Of a stretch of 64,000 bases of DNA, positions 25,615 through 34,492 are shown one piece after another; position 1 is the stretch's first letter; each line of letters starts with the position of its first letter. Position numbers and translations under genes: made by a program. Source of the stretch: Actinoallomurus sp963850195 (GTDB lineage Bacteria; Actinomycetota; Actinomycetes; Streptosporangiales; Streptosporangiaceae). The notes under the pieces are model-generated. The model was given only the letters and a program-made list of their open reading frames with translations. It had not been told where the DNA came from and did no database searches. The DNA lies in assembly GCA_963850195.1 (NCBI GenBank), contig CAWKKD010000005.1, forward strand, positions 2,666,001 through 2,730,000. Reading direction: 5' to 3'.

Positions 25615-26490
25615 TCAATCGCTTTTCGGCGCGCGCTGGAACAGGACGTAGAGCCAGACCAGCGACGGCACCAGCAGTACGCCGCCGATCGCGAGTGTGA
25701 CCAGCACGACCTCCAGGACCGCGTTCGGGGCGGCGGCGCCGGTCAGGTGCAGGCGGGCCCGCGTGGCGGCGCCCCACAGGACGGCGGCCGAGGCGAGGGC
25801 CGCGGTCACACGTACGGCCAGGTAGCGCCGCCGCCACAGCAGTACGAGCGACGCGACGCCCGAGACCGCCGACAGCGCGATGAGCGGCGAGTGCGGCACG
25901 CCTCCCGCGTGGCCGAGCACCGGCAGTCCGGCCAGCGCCAGCGCGCCGACCACGTACCCGGCGCGGATCGCGTACCGGCGGAAACGCTCGGCCTCGCCCA
26001 CGCGGTGCGCGTCCCAGGTGAGGTAGACGGCCGCGAGGTAGACGCACAGGCCGGTCGTGAGGACGCCCGCGTAGATCGCCGGGAGGCTGAGCCAGGCGCG
26101 GCGGCCGAGCGCGACGCCGCCGGCCACCGAGCCGAGGGCGAACGGCGTGAGCAGCGACGCGACGCCGAACGTGCCCGCGTACCGGTCCGGCACGACCTTG
26201 CGGAAGGCCAGCGCCGAGCCGCGCGCGACGATGCCGAGCGCGGCGATCGACAGCGGCACCCAGTACGCCGCGGCGACCGCGGCGAAGACCGGCGGGAACG
26301 CCGTCCAGGACAGCACCATCACGAAGATCAGCCAGACGTGGTTGGCCTCCCAGAGCGGGCCCATCGCGTGCTCGATGAGCGCGCGGTCCCGCCCGCGCAG
26401 GTGCCACACGCCGGCGCCGAAGTCGGCGCCGCCGAACAGCAGGTAGGCGGTCAGCCCGGCGAGGATCAGCAGGGCCATGACGGCGGTCAT
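25615..26490 (-). CDS. cydB: Cytochrome bd oxidase subunit II
   Basis: This 291-residue integral membrane subunit of the quinol oxidase has about eight helices. It opens LLILAGLTAYLLFGGADFGAGVW, the conserved CydB start, and has GPLWEANHVWLIFVMVLSWTAFP and RGSALAFRKVV. It is shorter than the roughly 340-380 residues of many CydB proteins, with trimmed later loops. Its ATG overlaps the cydA stop as ATGA. No cydX or cydDC gene follows. Confidence 0.93.
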   Translation of the reverse strand: MTAVMALLILAGLTAYLLFGGADFGAGVWHLRGRDRALIEHAMGPLWEANHVWLIFVMVLSWTAFPPVFAAVAAAYWVPLSIAALGIVARGSALAFRKVVPDRYAGTFGVASLLTPFALGSVAGGVALGRRAWLSLPAIYAGVLTTGLCVYLAAVYLTWDAHRVGEAERFRRYAIRAGYVVGALALAGLPVLGHAGGVPHSPLIALSAVSGVASLVLLWRRRYLAVRVTAALASAAVLWGAATRARLHLTGAAAPNAVLEVVLVTLAIGGVLLVPSLVWLYVLFQRAPKSD

Positions 26491-27800
26491 CGCAGTGCCT
26501 CCTCTGGCTCGGCCGCGACACCCGCGCCGGGCGCGCGTGCGACGCGACGCAGGACGGCCACGGTGACCGCGGCCAGGACCGCGTACACGGCGACGACCAC
26601 GTACAGCCCGATGGTCAGGCCCGAGCCCGGGTTGACCGCCTCGCCGGTGCGCATGACGCCGTAGACGATCCAGGGCTGCCGCCCGACCTCGGTGGTGGTC
26701 CAGCCGGCCTCCATGGCGATGATCGCGCCGACCCCGGCGAGGCTCGCCGCCCGCAGGAACCAGGGCGAGCGCGGCAGGTCACGCCGGCGCCACCAGGCGA
26801 GCAGCGCCCACGCCCCGAGCAGTACGAGCCCGGTACCGACCATGACCATCAGGTCGAAGGCATAGTGCGGGACGTACTTCGGCGGCTCGAGGTCGCGCGG
26901 CCAGGAATCCAGCCCGCGCAGGCGCGCGTGCGGGTCGAATTTCAACAGCACGGACAGGAGGTTCGGGATCTCCAGGAAGCCCAGCTTGAGCGGCACGCCG
27001 TTCCTCGTGTGCTCGATCCCCTCCATCGCGGCGAACTTCACCGGCTGCTTGGCCGCGACGAACCGGCTCGCCCAGTCGCCGACGACCACCTGGATCGGCG
27101 CGGTCACCGCCGCGAACGTGAACGGGATGGCGAACGCGCGCCGGTGGTAGGCGTCACGCCTCCCGCGCAGCAGTGCGACGGCGTACACCGAGGCGACGCT
27201 GAAGCCGCAGACCATGAACGAGGCGAGGATGAGGTGGACCGCCTCGGGCGGGGTCGCGGGGTTGAACATCGCCGCGAGCGGGTGGACGTCCGTGACGTGG
27301 CCGTGGGCGTCGAGGCGGAAGCCGCGCGGCTGGTTCATCCAGGAGTTGACGGTGACCACGAAGAACGCGGACGCGACGCCGCCCACGACGATCGGCAGGC
27401 CGGTGAGCAGGTGGGCGCGGGAGGACAGCCGGTCCCAGCCGTACAGGTAGATGCCGATGAAGATCGCTTCGATGAAGAAGGCGATGCCCTCCATCGCGAA
27501 GGCCGCGCCGAACACCTGCCCGAACTCCGCCATGAAGTGCGGCCACAGGGTGCCCATCTCGAACGACAGGACGGTGCCGGAGACCGCTCCGACGGCGAAC
27601 AGAACCCCGGTCGCGCGGGCCCACCGGCGTGCGAGCTCCCGGTAGACCGGGTCGCCGGTGCGGTGCCCGCGCCACTCGGCGAGCAGGGTCAGCGCGGGCA
27701 GCCCGATGCCGATGGCTGCCAGCACGATGTGGAAACCCAGGGTGAAGGCCATCTGGGTGCGTGCGGCGAGGAAGTCCGTCGCGGTCGAGGCAACACTCAT
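26487..27800 (-). CDS. cydA: Cytochrome bd oxidase subunit I
   Basis: CydA carries hemes b558, b595 and d and oxidises quinol, reducing oxygen to water at low oxygen tension. The protein has 437 residues, a short Q-loop form. The start MSVASTATDFLAARTQMAF places the heme ligand His24 (LGFHIVLA). FVVTVNSWMNQPRGF and GRQPWIVYGVMRTGEAV are family hallmarks. The ATG at 27800 lies inside a cluster of TAGTA repeats typical of BlaI operators, and the blaI-like gene is divergent, so BlaI repression of cydAB is likely. Confidence 0.95.
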   Translation of the reverse strand: MSVASTATDFLAARTQMAFTLGFHIVLAAIGIGLPALTLLAEWRGHRTGDPVYRELARRWARATGVLFAVGAVSGTVLSFEMGTLWPHFMAEFGQVFGAAFAMEGIAFFIEAIFIGIYLYGWDRLSSRAHLLTGLPIVVGGVASAFFVVTVNSWMNQPRGFRLDAHGHVTDVHPLAAMFNPATPPEAVHLILASFMVCGFSVASVYAVALLRGRRDAYHRRAFAIPFTFAAVTAPIQVVVGDWASRFVAAKQPVKFAAMEGIEHTRNGVPLKLGFLEIPNLLSVLLKFDPHARLRGLDSWPRDLEPPKYVPHYAFDLMVMVGTGLVLLGAWALLAWWRRRDLPRSPWFLRAASLAGVGAIIAMEAGWTTTEVGRQPWIVYGVMRTGEAVNPGSGLTIGLYVVVAVYAVLAAVTVAVLRRVARAPGAGVAAEPEEALR

Positions 27801-27835
27801 ACTACGAATAGTAGTACTACGGCTCGTAGTACTAC
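27800..27835. promoter_or_regulatory. BlaI/MecI-type operator cluster between cydA and blaI
   Basis: TACTAC at 27800-27805 and GTAGTA at 27811-27816 form a dyad. The self-palindromic decamer GTAGTACTAC occurs twice, at 27811-27820 and 27826-27835. TACTA/TAGTA dyads are the known recognition elements of BlaI-family repressors. The cluster starts at the cydA initiation codon and ends 19 bases before the blaI-like GTG, so it can control both directions. Confidence 0.8.
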
Positions 27836-27854
27836 AACGGATAGCATGTAGCGC

Positions 27855-28214
27855 GTGAAGGGTCTTGGAGAGCTTGAACGCACGGTCATGGAGGTCCTGT
27901 GGCACCGCGAGCACGGCGCCACCGCGCGTGAGGTGAGCCGCGCGCTCGCCGACGATCGCGACCTCGCGCACACCACGGTGATGACGGTGCTCGACCGGCT
28001 CGCCAAAAAGGGCTTCCTGCGCCGCGAGCGTGAGGGCCGCGCCTGGCGTTATCGTCCGGTCGCCACGAGAGAGGCGTACGTGGCAGAGTTGATGCTGGGC
28101 GCGCTGAGCATGACCGGCGATCGTGATGCCGCTCTCGCCCACTTCGCGCGCTCGGTGTCCGGCGACGAGGCGGACCTGCTCCGCCGCGTACTCGACGAGG
28201 TCGAAGGGACATAA
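27855..28214 (+). CDS. blaI: BlaI/MecI/CopY family transcriptional repressor
   Basis: This 119-residue winged-helix repressor starts at a GTG. It has the family pattern ELERTVMEVLWHREHGATAREVSRAL, then HTTVMTVLDRLAKKGFLRRERE and a short C-terminal dimer arm. BlaI proteins bind TACTA dyads as dimers and are cleaved or released through a membrane M56 peptidase. That peptidase gene follows after five bases. No beta-lactamase gene is near; the divergent target is cydAB. Confidence 0.93.
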   Translation: MKGLGELERTVMEVLWHREHGATAREVSRALADDRDLAHTTVMTVLDRLAKKGFLRREREGRAWRYRPVATREAYVAELMLGALSMTGDRDAALAHFARSVSGDEADLLRRVLDEVEGT

Positions 28215-28219
28215 CCGGT

Positions 28220-29125
28220 ATGACCGGAACGGCACTGCTCGCCGTGATGGCGGCCGGCAGCGCACTCGGGGCGCATCTCCTCACCCGCGCCCGCTGGACG
28301 TGGCGCACACCGCGCACCGCGATCGCCCTCTGGCAGGCCCTCGGCCTCGCCTGGGGTCTCACCTCCATCGGCACCCTGCTCGGGTTCGGCGTCGCGCCGT
28401 ACGGCGACAGCATCGCCGGTGGCGTGGCCCGATTCTTCCAGGCGCCCGGCGCGCTACCGCCGTTCCGCATGGCCGCCGTCGCGGCCGGCCTCACCCTCAC
28501 GCTCCTGCTCGTCGGCGTGCTGCTGCTGGCGATCGCCGGCGTCGTACGCACCCGGCGGCGGCACCGCGCCCTGCTCGCGCTGGTCGCCCACGGCGACCCC
28601 GACGTGCCCGGCACGCTCGTCGTCGACCACCCGGCCGCGGCCGCCTACTGCGTGCCCGGCGTACGGTCCCAGGTCGTGGTCAGCGCAGGCACGCTCGAGC
28701 TGCTCGGCCCGTACGAGCTGGCCGCCGTGCTCGCCCACGAGCGCGCGCACGCACGCGAGCGGCACGACCTGGTCCTGCTGCCCTTCACCTCGCTGCGCCG
28801 GATCTTCCCGCAGGCCCGCATCATCGCCCGTACGCTCGACGCCGTCGAGCTGCTGATCGAGATGGCGGCCGACGACCGCGCGCGCCGGCACCGGCCGGCC
28901 AAGGAGCTCGCCACCGCGTTGCTGCGCTTCGCGGCCGCGGGCGCACCGCCCACGCCGGCCGGCACGCTGGGCGTCGCCGGGGCCGAGCACGACAGCCCCG
29001 TCATCGTCCGCGTACGCCGCCTGATGGCGCCCGACCCCCTCACGCGGCTCATGCGCGGCATGATGCTCGCCGGCGCGTGCGCGGTCGCGGTACTCCCGCT
29101 CATCCTCTACGCGATCCCCGCCTAG
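28220..29125 (+). CDS. M56 (BlaR1-like) membrane metallopeptidase
   Basis: This 301-residue membrane protease has N-terminal membrane helices (about 1-18, 35-55 and 85-113). A cytoplasmic zinc-protease domain carries AAVLAHERAHARERHDLVLL (HExxH, near 171-175) and EMAADDRARRH as the downstream Glu ligand. A final helix lies at about 272-297. Unlike staphylococcal BlaR1 it lacks a penicillin-binding sensor domain, as is usual for actinobacterial homologs paired with BlaI. It probably inactivates the BlaI encoded just upstream. The inducing signal is unknown. Confidence 0.88.
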   Translation: MTGTALLAVMAAGSALGAHLLTRARWTWRTPRTAIALWQALGLAWGLTSIGTLLGFGVAPYGDSIAGGVARFFQAPGALPPFRMAAVAAGLTLTLLLVGVLLLAIAGVVRTRRRHRALLALVAHGDPDVPGTLVVDHPAAAAYCVPGVRSQVVVSAGTLELLGPYELAAVLAHERAHARERHDLVLLPFTSLRRIFPQARIIARTLDAVELLIEMAADDRARRHRPAKELATALLRFAAAGAPPTPAGTLGVAGAEHDSPVIVRVRRLMAPDPLTRLMRGMMLAGACAVAVLPLILYAIPA

Positions 29126-31374
29126 ACCCGTTCGAGCTCGCGCTCGACGGGTGCGGGCTCGGGCTTCACGCGGCGGCCGGGGAACCACCAGTTGGCATGG
29201 CCCAGCAGGCTCATCAGCGCCGGGACCAGCACCAGGCGTACCACCGTCGCGTCCACGGCGACCGCCGCGGCGAGACCGACGCCCATCATCTTGACCGTCG
29301 AGTCCGGCTGCGGCAGGAAGCTCAGGAACACGCAGATCATGATGAGCGCCGCCGAGGTGATGAGCCGCGCGGTGGAGCCGATGCCGACGACGACGCTCTC
29401 GTGCGGGTCCTTCGTACGCAGGTACTCCTCGCGGATCCGCGACAGCAGGAACACCTCATAGTCCATGGACAGCCCGAAGATCAGCGCGAACATGAACAGC
29501 GGCACGAACGACACGATCGGCATCGGCTGGTCCAGGCCGAGCAGACCGATGCCCCAGCCCCATTGGAAGACCGCCACGACGACGCCGTACGAGGCGCCGA
29601 TCGACAGGAGGTTCATCAGCGCGGCCTTGAGCGGCACCAGGATCGAACGGAACGCGATGACCAGCAGGACCAGCGCCACGCCGACCACGGCGGCCACGAC
29701 GTACGGCATGCGCTGCCGGACGATGGTCGCCATGTCGATGATGGCGGGCGACTCGCCGCCGAGGTAGGCGCGCGCGCCCGGATGCCCGGCCATGACGGGC
29801 GGGATCACCGAGGCCCGCAGATGGTGCACGAGGTTCGCGGTCGCCGCGACCTGCGGTGCGGTCGTCGGCACGACCTTCACGACCGCCGTGTCGCCGGCCA
29901 CGACGGGCGCCTCCACGGCGGCGACGCCGGGCACTCCGCGGATCCGGCTCCGCAGCTCCTCGCCGAGCCGCCGCGCCTCCGGGTCGGGCGCCGGCTTGTC
30001 GTTCGGGCTGACCGCGAGACGGCCGCCGGGTTCTCGGCGCAGCTCCATCCAGCCCTTGGCGGTCTTGGTGCTCTCCTCGACGCGTACCGGCTCCTGCGAC
30101 GCGGGTACCCGCGCCACCACGACGAACGGGCTGTACCAACCCGGCCCGAACTCCTTGGCGGTCACGTCGTAGGCGCGGCGCGCGCTGTCGGAGTGCGGCA
30201 GCGTGCTGTCGGCCATGATGCCGAACCGCAGGCTGAGCATCGGGATCGCGAGGAAGAGCAGGGCCAGCGTCGCCGCGATCGTGTACGGCCAGGCATTGCG
30301 GTCCACGTGACGGCCCCAGCGCTCCCACCGGTCGGTCGCGGCGTCCGGGTCGATCCGGGGCAGCTTGTAGCGGTCGATCCGGGTGCCGAGCGCGGCGAGG
30401 ACGGCCGGCAGCAGCGTGAGCGACGCGGTCACCATGAGGGCCACCGCGGTGGCCGTGGCGAGCCCGATGATGCCGATGAAGGCGATGCCGGAGAACCACA
30501 GCCCGCAGATCGCGAAGACCACCGTGCCGCCCGCGAAGACCACGGCGTGCCCGGAGGTCTGCAGGGCGGCGCCGATCGAGGACTCGACGTCCATACCGTC
30601 GGCCAGTTGCCTGCGATGCCGGGTGACGACGAACAGCGCGTAGTCGATGCCGGCGCCCAGGCCGAGCATGGCCGCGACCATCGGCGCGGTGGGATGGATC
30701 TGCCAGATCGAGGCGCCGAAGTGGATCAGCGAGTACGCGATGGCCATCGCGCAGAGCGAGACCACGATCGGCACCCCGGCCGCCAGCAGCGATCCGAAGG
30801 CGAACAGCAGCACGCCGAGCGCGAGGAAGACGCCGACGCCTTCGCCGGGGCCCGCCTTGGGCTGATTGAGCACCATCGAGGCGATGCCGCCGAAGTCGAC
30901 GTCGACGCCGGCGAGCCGGGCCGGTTCGGTGGCCTCCTGGAGCTCGTTCAGGTCGTTCGTGCCGAGGTCGCGGAAGCTTCCCTTGAGATGCGCGACGGCG
31001 ACCACGGCGTTACGCCCCTTGGCGCCGCCGGTCCCGCCGTACGGGTTCTCCACCGAGGCGACGCGCGGCAGCGCGCCGACCTGCTGGATGGCCTTGCCGA
31101 CCTGGAGCGCCACGCGCCAGTCGGTCAGCGAGACGCCGCGCCGCGGGTGGAAGACGATGGTCGCGGTGGGCCCGGTGACCTCGGGAAAGTGCGCCCTCAG
31201 CAGGTCGACCGACTTCTGTGTCTCGGTACCCGGCAGGCGGTCCTGCTGGACGAACGTGCCACCCCCACTGATCCCCAGCACGACCGTCGCCACCGCGACG
31301 ATCCCCCAGACCCCGAACACCCACCGGCGGTTGCGGGCGCAGAATCGCCCAAGCCGCTCCAATAGCCCCGACAT
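29122..31374 (-). CDS. MMPL/RND family exporter
   Basis: This 750-residue inner-membrane protein has the 12-helix RND plan: helix 1 at about 15-38, an outer loop domain, five helices (about 185-345) including GLGAGIDYALFVVTRHR, a second outer domain (about 400-535), then helices to 725 with IFGLSMDYEVFLLSRIREEY. MMPL proteins export lipids, polyketides, siderophores or drugs using the proton gradient. The ATG at 31374 lies 72 bases from the divergent TetR regulator, so it is probably TetR-controlled. Its 3' end overlaps the M56 gene by four bases. Confidence 0.92.
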   Translation of the reverse strand: MSGLLERLGRFCARNRRWVFGVWGIVAVATVVLGISGGGTFVQQDRLPGTETQKSVDLLRAHFPEVTGPTATIVFHPRRGVSLTDWRVALQVGKAIQQVGALPRVASVENPYGGTGGAKGRNAVVAVAHLKGSFRDLGTNDLNELQEATEPARLAGVDVDFGGIASMVLNQPKAGPGEGVGVFLALGVLLFAFGSLLAAGVPIVVSLCAMAIAYSLIHFGASIWQIHPTAPMVAAMLGLGAGIDYALFVVTRHRRQLADGMDVESSIGAALQTSGHAVVFAGGTVVFAICGLWFSGIAFIGIIGLATATAVALMVTASLTLLPAVLAALGTRIDRYKLPRIDPDAATDRWERWGRHVDRNAWPYTIAATLALLFLAIPMLSLRFGIMADSTLPHSDSARRAYDVTAKEFGPGWYSPFVVVARVPASQEPVRVEESTKTAKGWMELRREPGGRLAVSPNDKPAPDPEARRLGEELRSRIRGVPGVAAVEAPVVAGDTAVVKVVPTTAPQVAATANLVHHLRASVIPPVMAGHPGARAYLGGESPAIIDMATIVRQRMPYVVAAVVGVALVLLVIAFRSILVPLKAALMNLLSIGASYGVVVAVFQWGWGIGLLGLDQPMPIVSFVPLFMFALIFGLSMDYEVFLLSRIREEYLRTKDPHESVVVGIGSTARLITSAALIMICVFLSFLPQPDSTVKMMGVGLAAAVAVDATVVRLVLVPALMSLLGHANWWFPGRRVKPEPAPVERELERV

Positions 31375-31418
31375 GTGATCAGAACAGCACGAGCGCCGGA
31401 AACCTGCAACGCCTGCAA

Positions 31419-31431
31419 AGTCGCAGCGACT
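31419..31431. promoter_or_regulatory. Inverted repeat in the mmpL-tetR gap, candidate TetR operator
   Basis: AGTCGC and GCGACT form a perfect dyad around a central A, in the 72-base gap between divergent start codons. A TGTATATATT stretch right after it could be the tetR minus-10. The position suits an operator that represses both genes. Confidence 0.55.
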
Positions 31432-31446
31432 GTATATATTGGTGAA

Positions 31447-32070
31447 ATGGATCACATGGGGCTGAGGGAGCGGAAGAAGCAGCGCACCCGCCGCGCCATC
31501 GCGAGCGCGGCACTGCGGCTGTTCGCCGAGCGCGGCTACGAGGAGACCACGATCTCCGACATCGCGGACGCCGCCGACGTGTCGCCGCGCACGTTCTTCA
31601 GCTACTTCCCCTCGAAGGAGGACGTGGTGTTCGCCGAGATGGACGAGCGCCTCGCCGACGTGCACGCACGCCTCGCGGACCGCCCCGACGGCGAGACTCC
31701 GCTGGCGACCTTCCGCCGAGTCGCCGTCGACCTCCTCCAGGTCATCGCGGCCGAGGAGGGCGAGTACGGCGCCGTCCAGGTGTCGCTCATCCGCGAGCGC
31801 CCCTCACTCCAGGCGCGTGCGCTGAAGCGGATGTCCGACGCCGAGGACGGGTTCGTCGCCATGCTGCACGAGATCTGCCCCGAGCTCGACGAGGTCAGCT
31901 CGGTCACGATCGTCGGCGCGGCGTTCGGCGGGCTGCGCGCGGCGATCACGCACTGCCGAGCCCAGGGCTATGACCCGCAGCGCACCCGTGAGGCCGCCGA
32001 TCGCGCGCTCACCATCGTCGAGCAGGGCTTGGGCTCCGTGCCCTCGCTCCTTCGGCCGCCGTCAGCCTGA
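31447..32070 (+). CDS. TetR family transcriptional regulator
   Basis: This 207-residue regulator has the N-terminal helix-turn-helix (about 10-58): RRAIASAALRLFAERGYEETTISDIADAADVSPRTFFSYFPSKEDVVF, here given as the usual TetR arrangement with TFFSYF as the recognition region. The C-terminal ligand and dimer domain has no recognisable class. The ATG at 31447 and another nine bases later are both possible starts. It is divergent from the MMPL exporter, its likely target. Confidence 0.92.
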   Translation: MDHMGLRERKKQRTRRAIASAALRLFAERGYEETTISDIADAADVSPRTFFSYFPSKEDVVFAEMDERLADVHARLADRPDGETPLATFRRVAVDLLQVIAAEEGEYGAVQVSLIRERPSLQARALKRMSDAEDGFVAMLHEICPELDEVSSVTIVGAAFGGLRAAITHCRAQGYDPQRTREAADRALTIVEQGLGSVPSLLRPPSA

Positions 32071-32098
32071 AATACCGAAATGTCGCGTACGGGTAAGG

Positions 32099-32827
32099 TC
32101 AATCGAGGATCTTGATGCGTACGCGGCGGAACCCGCGCCCCTTGTTCTCGACCTTGGCGACCTGGAGACGGCCGATCTGGCTCGTCGACGCGACGTGCGT
32201 GCCGCCGTCGGCCTGGGTGTCGAGCCCGACGATGTCGACGATCCGTACGTCCTCCACGTCGTCGGGGACGAGGTTCGTCGCCGTACGGATGATGTCGGGG
32301 ATCTCGAACGCCTCCGCGCGCGGCAGCGTCTTGACGTCGATGCGACGATCGCCGGCGATCTCGGTGTTGCAGGCGGCCTCCACCGCCTCCTTGAAGCCCG
32401 GCGGGACCTCGGGAAGGTTGAAGTCCATCCGCGCGACGCCCGGCTCCATGTTCCCGCCCGTGACGAGGCACCCGTAGTCGCGGAACACCACGCCGCACAG
32501 AACGTGCAGGCCGGAGTGCGTGCGCATCAGCGCGGTGCGCCGATCGTCCTCGACCGCGCCGCGTACGGTCGTTCCCGCAGGTGGGATCGGGTCGTTCTCG
32601 TTCGGCAGCAGGTAGAGATCGTCTCCCTTGCGGGCCCCGACGATCCGGGTCTGCACTCCCTGCCAGAGCAACACACCATGATCCGGCGGCTGACCCCCTC
32701 CGCCCGGATAAAATGCGGAACGGTCGAGGACGATCCCCTCGGTACCGGACGCGAGCACGACCGCTTCCCATTCACGTAGTGTCTGATCGGTCAGCTCGAG
32801 CCGTCGGGTTCGGTGCGTCGTCGCCAT
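32099..32827 (-). CDS. AlaX-type alanyl-tRNA editing protein
   Basis: This 242-residue free-standing editing protein matches the synthetase editing domain. It has LDRSAFYPGGGGQPPDHG near residue 34, the zinc pair HSGLH near 105, and QADGGTHVAST near 208. Such proteins remove Ser or Gly wrongly loaded on tRNA-Ala. The position of the third zinc ligand (Cys in CGGTH) is Asp here, as in one AlaX subgroup. It lies 7 kb from alaS. It is divergent from the SGNH gene with a short shared gap. Confidence 0.9.
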   Translation of the reverse strand: MATTHRTRRLELTDQTLREWEAVVLASGTEGIVLDRSAFYPGGGGQPPDHGVLLWQGVQTRIVGARKGDDLYLLPNENDPIPPAGTTVRGAVEDDRRTALMRTHSGLHVLCGVVFRDYGCLVTGGNMEPGVARMDFNLPEVPPGFKEAVEAACNTEIAGDRRIDVKTLPRAEAFEIPDIIRTATNLVPDDVEDVRIVDIVGLDTQADGGTHVASTSQIGRLQVAKVENKGRGFRRVRIKILD

Positions 32828-32879
32828 GACAGGTCACCATAGAACGTCCGCCTCACAGGCGCCGAGATCAAGGAGCGGC

Positions 32880-33599
32880 ATGCAACGACGCGTGTTGCGC
32901 TGTGTCGCCGCCGTGGCCGCCTCCCTCGCGGTGGCGAGCTGTGGCTACACGACACGGAAGGCGCGCGCGGAGGGTCATCCCAAGCCGCATCCGGTGCACA
33001 TACCGGTCGTCATGTTCCTCGGTGACAGCTACACCACGGGACGGCTCGGGCAGATCCCGGAACAGACCTATGCCGCCGACACCGCGCGCACCCTCGGGTG
33101 GCAGGTCATCATCGGCGGATACCGCGGCACCGGTTTCGTGGCCAAGGGCAGCGTCGGCAAGGCGTTCGGCGCGCTGTTCGACGAGCAGCTCGGCTGGCGG
33201 CCCGAGCCCGACATGGTGATCGTGTCCGGCGGCCACAACGACCGGCTGCACTCGCCGCTGTCCGTGGCCGAGGCGGCCCGTCAGCTCGTGACGACGATCC
33301 AGCAGCGCTGGACCAAGACGCACGTCCTGCTCGTCGGGCCGATGTGGGGCGGCGACCCGAAGGCCGACGTGCTGGCCATCGCGGACACGATCAAGATCGT
33401 GGCGCAGGAGAAGCGCGTGCCGTTCATCGATCCGCTGCGCGAGCGCTGGATCACCGGCAACCGGCGCGAGGGCACCGGCAACGCCGGCCACTACATCCTG
33501 TCCGACGGCACCCACCCGACGATCGAGGGCGCGCGCTACATCTCGGGGCTCCTCGTGGAGGACCTCCGCAGGATCGACCTCTCCGAACCGGAGAAGTGA
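32880..33599 (+). CDS. SGNH/GDSL hydrolase lipoprotein
   Basis: From the ATG at 32880, four bases after AAGGAG, this is a 239-residue lipoprotein with lipobox VASCGY near residue 21. The SGNH blocks are all present: FLGDSYTTG with the catalytic Ser, the oxyanion Gly region FVAKG, SGGHNDR, and the catalytic pair in SDGTHPTIEGA. It is probably an extracellular esterase acting on cell-surface acyl groups or polysaccharide. The stop codon abuts that of the convergent DUF2516 gene. Confidence 0.88.
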   Translation: MQRRVLRCVAAVAASLAVASCGYTTRKARAEGHPKPHPVHIPVVMFLGDSYTTGRLGQIPEQTYAADTARTLGWQVIIGGYRGTGFVAKGSVGKAFGALFDEQLGWRPEPDMVIVSGGHNDRLHSPLSVAEAARQLVTTIQQRWTKTHVLLVGPMWGGDPKADVLAIADTIKIVAQEKRVPFIDPLRERWITGNRREGTGNAGHYILSDGTHPTIEGARYISGLLVEDLRRIDLSEPEK

Positions 33600-33941
33600 T
33601 CACCAGGGGCCGTACGGCCCCGACGAGGACGAGCCACCGCCGCCGTACTGCCGCACCGCCGGCCGTACGTCGGCGAGATAGACCGCCGCGGCGATGAAGG
33701 CGATGATCGGCAGCATCTGGAGGAGCGTGACCACGTTGACCGCCCCGGCCAGGCCGAACAGCAGCGCGATGCCGAGAATGATCAGCCAGAGATTCTTGGT
33801 GAGCTTTCCCGCTGCCGCGTAGGCGCTCGCGGGACGTCGAACGGCGTCGGCGAAGGCCCACACCTCAACGACGAACGCGACCACCGCCACGGCCCAGAAC
33901 AGGTAGTACACGACACCCTGGGCTTGTCCGAGCACGGCCAA
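33600..33941 (-). CDS. DUF2516 family membrane protein
   Basis: This 113-residue protein has three hydrophobic segments (about 12-31, 47-66 and 70-90) and a Gly/Ser-rich tail ending GPYGPW. The opening VVYYLFWAVAVVAFVVEVWAFADA followed by KLTKNLWLIILGIA is the DUF2516 pattern. Its role is unknown. The family commonly sits beside an HBHA-like gene and an XRE regulator in actinobacteria, as here. Confidence 0.88.
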   Translation of the reverse strand: MAVLGQAQGVVYYLFWAVAVVAFVVEVWAFADAVRRPASAYAAAGKLTKNLWLIILGIALLFGLAGAVNVVTLLQMLPIIAFIAAAVYLADVRPAVRQYGGGGSSSSGPYGPW

Positions 33942-34060
33942 CTCCCTGTAACGGGCGGCGCCGGGACGAACGCCGCGTCAGCGAAAACGGTGGGCCCAGC
34001 GTATGCGGTTCGCCGACGGGACGTCCCTCTACGCGGTGAATGCGCCGTGGGCACACGCGA

Positions 34061-34093
34061 AAGACCCGGGCGGGCCGAGCCCACCCGGGTCTT
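34061..34093 (-). terminator. Hairpin terminator after the HBHA-like gene
   Basis: AAGACCCGGG at 34061-34070 pairs with 34084-34093 and the stem continues inward with GGGC pairs. It lies 13 bases beyond the stop at 34106 on the minus strand. Confidence 0.75.
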
Positions 34094-34105
34094 CGCGACC
34101 GGACG

Positions 34106-34492
34106 TCAGTTACCGATCTTCTTGGAGGCGTCGCTCGCGGCCTTGGAGGCCGTGCGTGCCGTCTGCTTGGCCGAGCCGGCCGCCGAACGGGCCTTGCGGA
34201 CCGTGGAGCGGGCGGACGCCTCGAGCTCCTGCGTGGCCTTCTGACGGTCGATGCGGCCGACGATCTTCTTGCCGCGCTCGGCGAAGCCGTCGAAGACCTC
34301 CGCCGCACGCGTGCTGACGTGAGTGACGTACGCGACCGCGCCACCGGCGAGGTCCTTCGGGTCGGCCTTGCCCTGGAGCTTGGTCAGGCGGTCCGGGACC
34401 TCACGGAGCTTCTCGACCGCGAAGTCGCCGGCGCCGGCGGCGGCGTAGAAAGCCTTCGTATCACGCAGCTTGTCGGTAATGGCCATCGTCAT
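34106..34492 (-). CDS. HBHA-like (heparin-binding hemagglutinin) protein
   Basis: This 128-residue protein is predicted almost wholly helical. FYAAAGAGDFAVEKLREVPDRL near residue 15 is the characteristic block of mycobacterial HBHA. The C-terminus from about 85 is Lys/Ala/Ser-rich, shorter than the heparin-binding tail of Mycobacterium. A surface or lipid-associated role is inferred from the family; adhesion is not implied in a soil species. The start ATG abuts the stop of the XRE regulator gene, and a second ATG two codons later is possible. Confidence 0.82.
   Translation of the reverse strand: MTMAITDKLRDTKAFYAAAGAGDFAVEKLREVPDRLTKLQGKADPKDLAGGAVAYVTHVSTRAAEVFDGFAERGKKIVGRIDRQKATQELEASARSTVRKARSAAGSAKQTARTASKAASDASKKIGN

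Noticed and set aside
28123..31365. 1080-codon open frame on the plus strand opposite the MMPL gene
   Set aside because: It is the antisense shadow of GC-rich genes: it is rich in Arg/Gly/Asp/His, crosses both the M56 and MMPL genes, and has no domain.
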